Position numbers and translations under genes: made by a program. From assembly GCA_903838095.1 (NCBI GenBank), contig CAILXE010000035.1, positions 1-6,233 on the forward strand: 6,233 nucleotides of DNA, read 5' to 3'. Below, in pieces: positions 1-5,031 of this stretch (positions within the stretch are counted from its first letter, which is position 1; every line of letters begins with the position of its first letter). The notes under the pieces are model-generated. The model searched no databases. It saw only the letters and a program-made list of their open reading frames with translations, and had not been told where the DNA came from. This DNA is from an uncultured Chlorobiaceae bacterium (lineage in GTDB: Bacteria; Bacteroidota; Chlorobiia; Chlorobiales; Chlorobiaceae).

Positions 1-141
1 CAAATCTGACTTGATTGGGTGGTACACTTTCGCCCGGAATACCTGGTACACTTTACTCCGGTACAGGTGGTACACTATGCTCCGGAATCGCTGGTACACT
101 TTGCTCCGGTAGAGGTGGTACACTATACTCCGGTGTGCTCA
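1..141 (-). mobile_element. End of an IS21-like insertion sequence, cut by window edge
   Basis: The repeat array plus the 20 bases to its left are interpreted as one end of an insertion sequence whose body and transposase genes would lie beyond position 1. Reading inward on the minus strand from 141, the end begins TGAGCACACCGG, with the 5'-TG expected of IS21-family termini. The target would be the mrr-like gene, since its frame is intact up to 142 and then runs into the repeats and stops at 53-55. The other end and the target-site duplication cannot be seen. It may be a solitary remnant end rather than a full element. Confidence 0.5.
21..140. repeat. Five tandem 24-bp repeats, probable IS21-like terminal repeats
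   Basis: Five contiguous units start at 21, 45, 69, 93 and 117. Each begins GGTACACTWT and most continue with RCTCCGG (the first reads CGCCCGG). The 7-bp tails alternate: units 1 and 3 end AATNNCT, units 2 and 4 end TANAGGT, so the true period is partly 48 bp. Read on the minus strand the core is GTGTACC. Multiple short repeats of this kind at the ends are typical of IS21-family elements, where the transposase binds them. The array ends exactly where the mrr-like reading frame loses its homology (about 140), as expected for an element boundary. No transposase gene lies in the window, so the family assignment is inference; an unrelated satellite repeat is the alternative. Confidence 0.7.
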
Positions 142-277
142 TTTGCTTCAGTTCTTCCGAAGTTAATCGATACTCGGAGGCCAATGCCTCAACCATTTCG
201 CGACCGGTATGTTCTTGTCCGTCACTGCAAAGTTTGAGCAATGGAAGCATAATGCTTTGAAAATCAGGAATCGGCAT
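53..277 (-). pseudogene. mrr: Mrr-type restriction endonuclease, N-terminal fragment interrupted by IS end
   Basis: The first 46 codons from ATG at 277 read MPIPDFQSIM, then LPLLKL, DGQEHTGREMVEALA and LTSEELKQM. This is the typical start of the Mrr N-terminal winged-helix domain (Mrr_N), which in intact proteins precedes a PD-(D/E)xK nuclease domain that cuts methylated DNA. Intact family members are about 300 residues, so the rest of the DNA-binding domain and the whole nuclease are missing. From about codon 47 the frame is only the translation of the 24-bp repeats, a proline-rich PExSVPP-like string, and it stops at 53-55. A longer start (TTG at 325) is open but adds 16 residues unlike the family; ATG 277 matches the usual Mrr start. 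No clear Shine-Dalgarno sequence precedes it. The fragment cannot encode an active nuclease. Confidence 0.8.
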
Positions 278-702
278 ATTATTTTTATGTGGTAATTGAA
301 TCAATACTTGATCTGACTGCGGCAAATAGCATTAGCTTAATTCCAGTTTGACCATTATTTTGACTATACCATAAATGTAATAATTGCCTGCATCAATAAG
401 CAGAGAGCAACTTGATGCAGAAGATTTTTATTGACACGACCTGTTCTTTGATGAAGATCAAGTATTGTTCGGATGATAATGAACAGGTTGAAATTCCAAC
501 GAAAACGGCGGGAGAGCATTGATTTATTGTTATTGTAATATTTCAGGCAGATGTTGGCTTGGAATTATAACATTCAGATGTGAATAATTCTGTAGGAAAC
601 CAACCATACAGAAAAGGGCTCGCTGCAAGACAAACCTTCGAAAAGACATTTTTACTCTTACTCGTACTGCATTCTTCAACAATTTTTCGAGGGAAATAAA
701 GC
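278..702. other. Gene-poor AT-rich spacer
   Basis: This 425-bp stretch separates the mrr fragment, which starts at 277 and reads left, from the mazEF remnant, which starts at 703 and reads right. It should therefore hold divergent promoters. I find no convincing -35/-10 pair; a TTGACA at 431-436 on the plus strand lacks a good -10 at the right distance. A 35-codon frame at 415-522 resembles nothing I know. No tRNA, CRISPR or strong hairpin was seen. Confidence 0.5.
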
Positions 703-949
703 ATGATCATGAAGAAGCGCCAGCGACCCCTGCGAGACGCTCAAGGCCGCCTTGATAAAGATTGAGCAACTGGTGCGAAATAAGGTTTTCCTCAATCTTT
801 TCAATACAATACAGGAAGCATTGTATGAAAAGATTGGACGCATCAAGCATTCACGACTTGCTGAAGAGTGCGCAAAACTTGATCCAATTGAAGAATGCAA
901 ACTGGCAGAAGAGGGCTTGGCCGGGGAGATTGATGCTTGGCCAGAATAC
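703..949 (+). pseudogene. MazE-like (ribbon-helix-helix) antitoxin, frameshifted remnant
   Basis: In the frame open from 713 the residues IEQLVRNKVF, TIQEALYEKIGR, SRLAEECAKLDP, LAEEGLAGEI and finally WPEY match the layout of CopG/ribbon-helix-helix antitoxins of mazEF-like pairs. These bind DNA through the N-terminal fold and neutralise the toxin with the C-terminal tail. Such proteins are about 80 residues and end in a WPEY-like tail immediately before the toxin start, as here (Y codon at 947-949). Two defects are visible. First, the likely start (ATG 703, preceded by GAGGGA at 689-694) lies in a different frame, which stops at 763-765; the body frame has a stop at 710-712 and no ATG before residue ~70, so a net +1 shift occurred near the N-terminus. 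Second, the stop codon after WPEY is gone and the frame runs on to 1165 through toxin sequence. TTG at 752 could start a truncated product. Confidence 0.72.
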
Positions 950-1101
950 TGGGAGGCGAAATACGATATGCCGATTTACCAAAACCGTCATGGGTTAAAA
1001 TCAGCCAAATCAGAACCCTCTCTGTCGAACGAATTGGTAAAAAACTTGGCGCAATTTCCTCTAAAGAGATGGATTTGGTTATTGAAATTCTTGGCAGATA
1101 A
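937..1101 (+). pseudogene. MazF/PemK-like mRNA-interferase toxin, internally deleted remnant
   Basis: In the frame that ends with TAA at 1099-1101, codons from 955 read GEIRYAD, the usual MazF/PemK N-terminal strand. They run directly into PKPSWVKISQIRTLSVERIG, KKLGAISSKEMD and LVIEI, which look like the C-terminal part of the same family. Intact toxins are about 105-115 residues and cleave mRNA; only about 48 family-like residues remain, so some 55-60 central residues, including most of the SH3-like barrel, appear deleted. No ATG lies in frame before GEIR; the frame opens after a TGA at 931-933 and only TTG 937 is available. Its position just after the antitoxin tail WPEY reproduces the normal antitoxin-then-toxin order. 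The product would not be a functional toxin. Confidence 0.7.
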
Positions 1102-1201
1102 CCCACTCAAATGTCATCTGCCAAGAAACCTGGTTTCAAGCTTTGCCGTTACGTATGAACTTTAATCTCCTCGTCCCAGCCCTCACGCTTCTCAAAAAAA
1201 A

Positions 1202-2815
1202 TTATTTCTGAATGATATCATTTCTTCCAAGACGCAAAACCACTTCTCCGAGACTGTCTTTGATTTCTGCTGTGTTTCCTGCGGTTGGAATAACAAACCC
1301 TGACTGGCTGTTGGAGTCGGAACCCATTGAAGCAAACCCGACTTTCAGACGCACCTCACTGTCGCGCACATCAAGACCTTTCAGATTGGTACGCAGCTTG
1401 CCATAAAAATCATCGAGTAAATTGGCGACCCGTTCTGGAGCAACGAAAGCGACTTTTTTGGTGCTGGCCATTTGTTGCATCAGGGAACCATTGTCGGCTT
1501 CCAGCTTTTCAAGTTTCTTTGAAAGGGTTGCTTTAGAAAGTTCTCCATCTGCTTTGGCCTGGGCAACTGCTTTTTCGACCGTTTCACTCAACTTGAGTGT
1601 TGCTGTTTTTGCCTGCGCTTCAAATGTTCTGGCATCAAGTGTTAACGAATCAAGCAGCTCCTGCTGTATCCTGTTCTCTTCAATCAACTTGCCTATGCGA
1701 TCATCAATCTTTTCTGTTCGAGCATTTTTGGCTCTCTCGTCAAGTAATGCTTTGAGCAAAACGTTCATGACGGGAACAGGCTTTGCCTCGACGTCACCCA
1801 CTGCCGGTACAACCTTTCGCAGTGCATCGATTGATGCCGCAAGAAGTTCATCTGAGCCCTGACGTTCGAGCTGGAGATCATTCAGCGTTTTCCTGAGATC
1901 TTCACGCTCTTTGTTCCACAACAACACATTTTCATCACTCTGCTTGCGGAGAATATCAAGCTCACCACGGCTGCTTTTTAAGGTCTGCTGCAGAGTCTCG
2001 ATGTCAGCAAGCGCTTTCATCTGGGCGCTCTGCTCACGTTTTATAACTATATCAAGTTCCTTGCGAGATGCCTCAACTGCTTTTTGTAAATCAGCTATCT
2101 GAACACTGCCCGCCTTTAAATCAGCCTGCGCTTTCAGTGAAAGAGTATTGGCTTCCTGGCGGGATAGTTCAACTGCTTTCTGGAGTTCGGTAATCTGGAC
2201 ACTACTCGCCTTTAAATCAGTCTGAGCCTTGAGTGAAGTGGTGTTGAGCTCCTGGCGGGATGCTTCAACAGCTTTTTGTAAATCGGCTATCTGAACACTG
2301 CTCGCTTTTGCATCAGCCTGCGCTTTCAGCGAAATAGTATTGGCTTCCTGGCGGGAGAGTTCAACTGCTTTTTGTAAATCGGCTATCTGAACTGTGCCCG
2401 CCTTTAAATCAGTCTGAGCTTTTAGTGAAATAGTATTGAGCTCCTGGCGGGATGCTTCGACTGCTTTTTGTAAATCAGCTATCTGGAGACTGCTCGCCTT
2501 TGCATCGGCCTGCGCCTTGAGTGATACATTTGAGAGTTCCTTTCGGGACATCTCAACTGTTTTCTGGAGTTCGGTCATCTGCGCACTGCTCGCTTTTGCA
2601 TCGGCCTGTGCTTTCAGTGAAACAGTATTGAGTTCCTGGCGAGATGTGTCGACGGCGTTTTGCAGCTCCGCAATACGTGTAGTGTTCGCCTGAGCATCGC
2701 TCTGTGCCTTCAGTGAAACAACATTGAGTTCTTCACGAGCCTTTGCAAGCTGCGTCTGCATGAGAGCACTTTCTTTCTGCAGCCTGGTGACGAGTAGATT
2801 ATCTGGTAGCGGCAT
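1202..2815 (-). CDS. Coiled-coil repeat protein with small conserved-looking C-terminal domain
   Basis: This is a 537-residue protein of unknown function. Residues 1-30 are a short helical lead-in. Residues 31-254 are seven tandem 32-residue repeats with consensus near NTxSLKAQADxKASS followed by VQIADLQKAVExSRQEL. Residues ~255-450 continue as irregular, charged coiled coil (LKSSRGELDIL, NKEREDLRKTL and DERAKNARTEK are examples). Residues ~453-537 form a separate domain with PERVANLLDDFYGKLR, then a strand-like SEVRLKVGFA and a terminal GEVVLRLGR. There is no signal peptide or membrane segment, so a cytoplasmic filament or scaffold is likely. ATG 2815 follows the upstream 157-aa gene's stop by 12 bases, which indicates co-transcription and perhaps translational coupling, since no good Shine-Dalgarno sequence is present. 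It is the last gene of the minus-strand cluster. Coiled-coil similarity alone would mislead homology searches; the C-terminal domain is the informative part. Confidence 0.88.
   Translation of the reverse strand: MPLPDNLLVTRLQKESALMQTQLAKAREELNVVSLKAQSDAQANTTRIAELQNAVDTSRQELNTVSLKAQADAKASSAQMTELQKTVEMSRKELSNVSLKAQADAKASSLQIADLQKAVEASRQELNTISLKAQTDLKAGTVQIADLQKAVELSRQEANTISLKAQADAKASSVQIADLQKAVEASRQELNTTSLKAQTDLKASSVQITELQKAVELSRQEANTLSLKAQADLKAGSVQIADLQKAVEASRKELDIVIKREQSAQMKALADIETLQQTLKSSRGELDILRKQSDENVLLWNKEREDLRKTLNDLQLERQGSDELLAASIDALRKVVPAVGDVEAKPVPVMNVLLKALLDERAKNARTEKIDDRIGKLIEENRIQQELLDSLTLDARTFEAQAKTATLKLSETVEKAVAQAKADGELSKATLSKKLEKLEADNGSLMQQMASTKKVAFVAPERVANLLDDFYGKLRTNLKGLDVRDSEVRLKVGFASMGSDSNSQSGFVIPTAGNTAEIKDSLGEVVLRLGRNDIIQK
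2054..2725 (-). repeat. Seven in-frame 96-bp tandem repeats inside the coiled-coil gene
   Basis: Seven units of exactly 96 bp encode 32 residues each (protein residues 31-254) without indels. The units fall into pairs: repeats 2, 4 and 6 carry E(M/L)SR near the end, while 3, 5 and 7 carry EASR. Repeats 4 and 6 also share TDLKA and a terminal RQEA. This means a 192-bp higher-order unit was duplicated after the 96-bp unit formed. Repeat 1 is the most divergent. Thirty-two residues is not a multiple of seven, so each unit must contain a stutter in the heptad pattern. Confidence 0.9.
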
Positions 2816-2827
2816 GGATTATTTGGT

Positions 2828-3301
2828 TTATTTCTTGTCTTCAAGCGTTATCGACCGCACTGTACGAGCAGCGTTATCAGTCACTTTAACCGCCCAAAGA
2901 TTCATATCCCTGACATAGTTTGCCTCAATATTCAGTTTCCCTAAAATCTCCTGCAGCTTCATAACATCCTTTCTTTTTGCCACATCAGCAATAACATCGG
3001 TTTTGGTACGAACCGGGTCAGTTGATGCACTTTTTTCACTATGGGACGCAACATAACGGATCGTAATGGTTGAGACCGCTTCCGGAACCACACTGCCTTT
3101 TGCTGAAGCTGCCGATGATATCGGTTCCACCATCAATTTATCCCCTTCGTAACGCATTCCCACCTTAATGGAAAGTTCCGCATCCGAAAGCAGCATTCCT
3201 GCCTTGATCCCCTCAGGTGCTCCGACATCCTTTTGTGCTATCCCCAATGATTTTCCGGCGGCTTCCAGAAAATCGTCCAGCACTAACTCTTGTCCACTCA
3301 T
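2828..3301 (-). CDS. Hypothetical 157-aa protein with beta-strand motif shared with its neighbours
   Basis: I do not recognise this protein. ATG 3301 is chosen because GGAG at 3307-3310 precedes it by 5 bases; a TTG at 3343 would add 14 residues that look like non-coding leader. Residues 1-25 form a probable amphipathic helix (LVLDDFLEAAGKSLG). Residues 35-60 contain a strand pair, GMLLSDAELSIKVGMR then DKLMVEP. A further strand, STITIRYVA, lies at 77-85. Residues 100-157 look like a small alpha/beta unit with a helix (DVMKLQEILGKL) followed by a strand (NLWAVKVTD). The SDAELSIKVGMR stretch resembles the strand following PTFYQFS in the two upstream paralogs and SEVRLKVGFA in the downstream coiled-coil protein. 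It has no signal peptide or membrane helix. It lies between the paralogs and the coiled-coil gene, 12 bases from the latter, which supports a shared function. Confidence 0.85.
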   Translation of the reverse strand: MSGQELVLDDFLEAAGKSLGIAQKDVGAPEGIKAGMLLSDAELSIKVGMRYEGDKLMVEPISSAASAKGSVVPEAVSTITIRYVASHSEKSASTDPVRTKTDVIADVAKRKDVMKLQEILGKLNIEANYVRDMNLWAVKVTDNAARTVRSITLEDKK

Positions 3302-3329
3302 GGATTCTCCGGTAGAATGATAACAGAGA

Positions 3330-3351
3330 CCGGTACATGACAAGTTACCGG
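3330..3351. repeat. Short inverted repeat in the leader of the 157-aa gene
   Basis: CCGGTA at 3330-3335 and TACCGG at 3346-3351 form a perfect 6-bp inverted repeat around a 10-base loop. It sits in the 68-bp gap between the second paralog and the 157-aa gene, upstream of the latter's ribosome binding site. No T-run follows on the minus strand, so it is not an obvious terminator. It may be an mRNA hairpin or chance. Confidence 0.35.
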
Positions 3352-3369
3352 CCCCTGCTCTTGTTGTAA

Positions 3370-3885
3370 TTATCCGTTCTCTGTCGTTCGAACAGGCTCC
3401 AGCCTCAATGGCATTGGCACAGGAACCAGGGTTGCTGTCACCTTTGACGTCACCTTGAGATCACGGTTGAGCTTGCGCTCAAAACGAATTCCCGCAGTAT
3501 CTGCCATCAGGGCAAAACCCTTGCTTGTGCCCGACTCGGTAATCGCTTCAGAGATTTTCAGGTCCATCTGTATCTCGATGACCGTTTGCGAAAACTGGTA
3601 GAACGTCGGCATAACCCCCAGGTCAAGCAAAGAGACTGTGCGAGATGGCGCATGAATATATTCAACACCTCCATCTTTTGTAATGGTCTCCTGAATACTC
3701 GGAATTATATCGACCGTTGTCTCTGCGAGCTCCTTCATCAAACTTGCCGACGTACGGTCAAGCGCTGCCTGGGCATCAGCCACACTCTCAGCAACAAGGC
3801 GAATAAGATCACCGAGTGATGCCTGTTCTGCCTCTCTGACCTTGATGGAAGGCGAAATAATGGCTGCTCGATTATTGGGTAACAA
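3370..3885 (-). CDS. DUF2589-like protein, second paralog (171 aa, TTG start)
   Basis: This protein of unknown function is clearly paralogous to the upstream 174-aa protein. Both share a helical N-terminal stretch with A(D/E)AQxALD, then the block PTFYQFS (residues 93-99 here), a strand IEIQMDLK, and a C-terminal R-rich strand followed by LVPVPMP (about 153-159). This layout, an N-terminal helix and a strand pattern ahead of a polar C-terminus, recalls the DUF2589 group of uncharacterised bacterial proteins; that assignment is from memory of the family and not tested. The start is set at TTG 3885: AGGAGGAGG at 3892-3900 lies 6 bases upstream, and there is no ATG in frame until the helix is half over. 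The longer open frame to 3969 would run through a palindromic repeat and is rejected. It has no signal peptide and is probably cytoplasmic. Confidence 0.82.
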   Translation of the reverse strand: MLPNNRAAIISPSIKVREAEQASLGDLIRLVAESVADAQAALDRTSASLMKELAETTVDIIPSIQETITKDGGVEYIHAPSRTVSLLDLGVMPTFYQFSQTVIEIQMDLKISEAITESGTSKGFALMADTAGIRFERKLNRDLKVTSKVTATLVPVPMPLRLEPVRTTENG

Positions 3886-3891
3886 TGGCGA

Positions 3892-3901
3892 CCTCCTCCT
3901 T
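3892..3901 (-). promoter_or_regulatory. Strong ribosome binding site that fixes a TTG start
   Basis: The minus strand reads AAGGAGGAGG here, a near-perfect Shine-Dalgarno sequence, 6 bases before TTG 3885. It is the strongest such site in the cluster and decides the start of the 171-aa paralog, which otherwise lacks an ATG near its N-terminus. The strong site may compensate for the weak TTG. Confidence 0.75.
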
Positions 3902-3911
3902 GGATGAAGTT

Positions 3912-3931
3912 CCCCGCCGCAAGCAGCGGGG
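3912..3931. repeat. GC-rich palindrome (REP-like) between the two paralogs
   Basis: CCCCGCCGC at 3912-3920 pairs with GCAGCGGGG at 3923-3931 around a two-base centre. In minus-strand RNA the single imperfect pair is a U-G wobble, giving up to a 9-bp stem. The T-rich run on the minus strand (TTTTTTAAAA) lies before rather than after the stem, so it is not a standard terminator in the direction of the operon. The CCGCTTGCGG-type core resembles dispersed intergenic palindromes (REP-like, or ends of IS200/IS605-type elements). Confidence 0.6.
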
Positions 3932-3961
3932 TATCTGGTTTTAAAAAAGCTTAACAAACTG

Positions 3962-3990
3962 CACCGCAAGCGGCAGGGAATTCAACCCTG
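3962..3990. repeat. Second palindrome of the same type, degenerate
   Basis: CCGCAAGCGG at 3964-3973 repeats the core of the neighbouring palindrome, and CAGGG (3974-3978) pairs with CCCTG (3986-3990) around AATTCAA. The two palindromes are separated by about 30 AT-rich bases in the 116-bp gap between the paralogs. They are probably two copies, or one inverted pair, of a dispersed element. They would form structure in the mRNA and could lower expression of downstream genes relative to the first paralog. Confidence 0.5.
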
Positions 3991-4001
3991 AGAGATTAAC
4001 G

Positions 4002-4526
4002 TTAAGCGTTCGTTGGTTTTGGTCTGTTGTCGACAATAATCAGTTCAGGAGCAATACGCGCTGGTGGCGGTACAGGAACCATTCTGGTGACAAGTTTGCT
4101 TGTTCCGCGAACCTCTTTGCCAAATTTTCTGTTGTGGGAAACGTCCACGTTTACCGAAGCACTCCAGCAGGCAAAACCTACTTTCGCGCTTGCACTGACC
4201 TTGATGTTGGTCTCTGTGGACATGGTTGTCTTAATGTCCATCGTCACCTCAATCGTCGCCTCTGAAAACTGGTAAAACGTTGGTAGCAATCCAATCTGCA
4301 TCAACGACACGTCAATTGGATCTGACTGGGTATAGCTGACGCTTCCATCAGCCGCAATAGTCTGCGTCATTGCAAGCACGAGCGGTATTGTTGTGTCAGC
4401 AAGAATCTTTGCTGTTGCTACCGAATTTTCATCAAGAGCTCTCTGGGCTTCAGCAATGCCAAGTCCCAGCTTCATTACCATCTCTGGTAGTGGTACATCC
4501 AGTAATTCACGACCTACACTTGCCAT
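4002..4526 (-). CDS. DUF2589-like protein, first paralog (174 aa)
   Basis: This 174-residue protein is of unknown function. Order of features: a helix around residues 14-45 (LPEMVMKLGLGIAEAQRALD), a short polar segment, a strand DVSLMQIGLL leading into PTFYQFS (82-88), and the alternating strand ATIEVTMDIK (90-99). Next come SASAKVGFA (111-119) and SVNVDVS (124-130), then NRKFGKEVRG and MVPVPPP (149-155), and a polar tail ending RPKPTNA. The overall pattern resembles the DUF2589 family; this is a recollection, not a search result. ATG 4526 has GGGGG at 4534-4538, 7 bases upstream. There is no signal peptide or transmembrane segment. The neighbouring 171-aa gene is a diverged copy with the same PTFYQFS block, so the pair arose by tandem duplication and may form a hetero-oligomer. 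Confidence 0.88.
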   Translation of the reverse strand: MASVGRELLDVPLPEMVMKLGLGIAEAQRALDENSVATAKILADTTIPLVLAMTQTIAADGSVSYTQSDPIDVSLMQIGLLPTFYQFSEATIEVTMDIKTTMSTETNIKVSASAKVGFACWSASVNVDVSHNRKFGKEVRGTSKLVTRMVPVPPPARIAPELIIVDNRPKPTNA

Positions 4527-4635
4527 AAGAGTTCCCCCTGTTTATCTTTGTTACCGGCTGACGCTGATAACGGTTAAAAGAAAAAGGACAAGACAGACAA
4601 AAAACTAAAAACTATAACATCATCGGCCGGTGCAA

Positions 4636-4935
4636 CTATTGCTGGGGCGGCACTAAAGAGGCGCCAAGTGAAGCAAGCACGGCATTATATCTCTGAACAT
4701 CAAGATGTACTCCGCTGACCATAAGAATACCTTTTTCTTTCTGTAAGGCCAGAGCATTGGTAAGAGTAAGACGGGCTATGACAGAACGACCCTTGTCAAG
4801 CCTGAAAACAACGCTACCGCCATGGGCATGTATGTTTGTGGAGGGATCTTTTTCCTGTGAAACAACAATAAAAAGACCTTCCTGCCCCTCACTGAAAGTG
4901 ACTGTTGCGCCGAAACGGTCGTAAATATCGTTCAT
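4636..4935 (-). CDS. Hypothetical 99-aa protein
   Basis: I do not recognise this small protein. It appears to be mostly beta: strands at ATVTFSE (10-16), GLFIVVSQE (20-28), GSVVFRLDKG (40-49) and SVIARLTLT (51-59). A helix ALALQKEK, a short strand ILMVSGVHLDV (70-80) and a C-terminal helix YNAVLASLG follow. It has no signal peptide or membrane helix. ATG 4935 lacks a clear Shine-Dalgarno sequence. The 96-bp gap to the upstream acyl-CoA synthetase is AT-rich and could hold a promoter, so the cluster may start here rather than with the synthetase, but no convincing -35/-10 boxes are visible. The 109-bp gap to the next gene shows no terminator. Confidence 0.75.
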   Translation of the reverse strand: MNDIYDRFGATVTFSEGQEGLFIVVSQEKDPSTNIHAHGGSVVFRLDKGRSVIARLTLTNALALQKEKGILMVSGVHLDVQRYNAVLASLGASLVPPQQ

Positions 4936-5031
4936 GGGAAAACGTGATTAAGGACATGAAGAAATCCTTGGCCATCTTTAATAATTTAAACAATCATTAA
5001 CAACCAAACAAGAAAATAATGGGGTTATACT

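Noticed and set aside
15..260. Plus-strand open frames across the 24-bp repeats (15-260 and 19-237)
   Set aside because: They are products of a repeat whose length is a multiple of three and give low-complexity peptides; the opposite strand carries real Mrr similarity.
431..436. Perfect TTGACA -35-like hexamer on the plus strand
   Set aside because: No acceptable -10 box 16-18 bases downstream and no gene close behind it.
415..522. A 35-codon plus-strand frame beginning MQKIFIDTT, with a further open stretch after its stop
   Set aside because: No recognisable similarity, weak start context and AT-rich surroundings; could be a relic but nothing supports it.
676..900. Minus-strand 74-codon frame
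   Set aside because: It is the shadow of the mazE-like remnant, which has recognisable motifs on the plus strand.
1123..1135. Inverted repeat GAAAC-CTG-GTTTC as a terminator for the minus-strand operon
   Set aside because: Only a 5-bp stem, no T-run follows on the minus strand, and the oligo-T just after the coiled-coil stop has no stem before it.
1422..2693. Serine/alanine/phenylalanine-rich plus-strand frames opposite the coiled-coil gene (1422-1862, 2436-2693)
   Set aside because: They are antisense shadows of the repetitive minus-strand gene and have repetitive, biased composition.
3886..3969. N-terminal extension of the 171-aa paralog to an upstream start at 3969
   Set aside because: The extension translates palindromic repeat and the Shine-Dalgarno sequence itself (Arg-Arg-Arg); TTG 3885 sits correctly after it.
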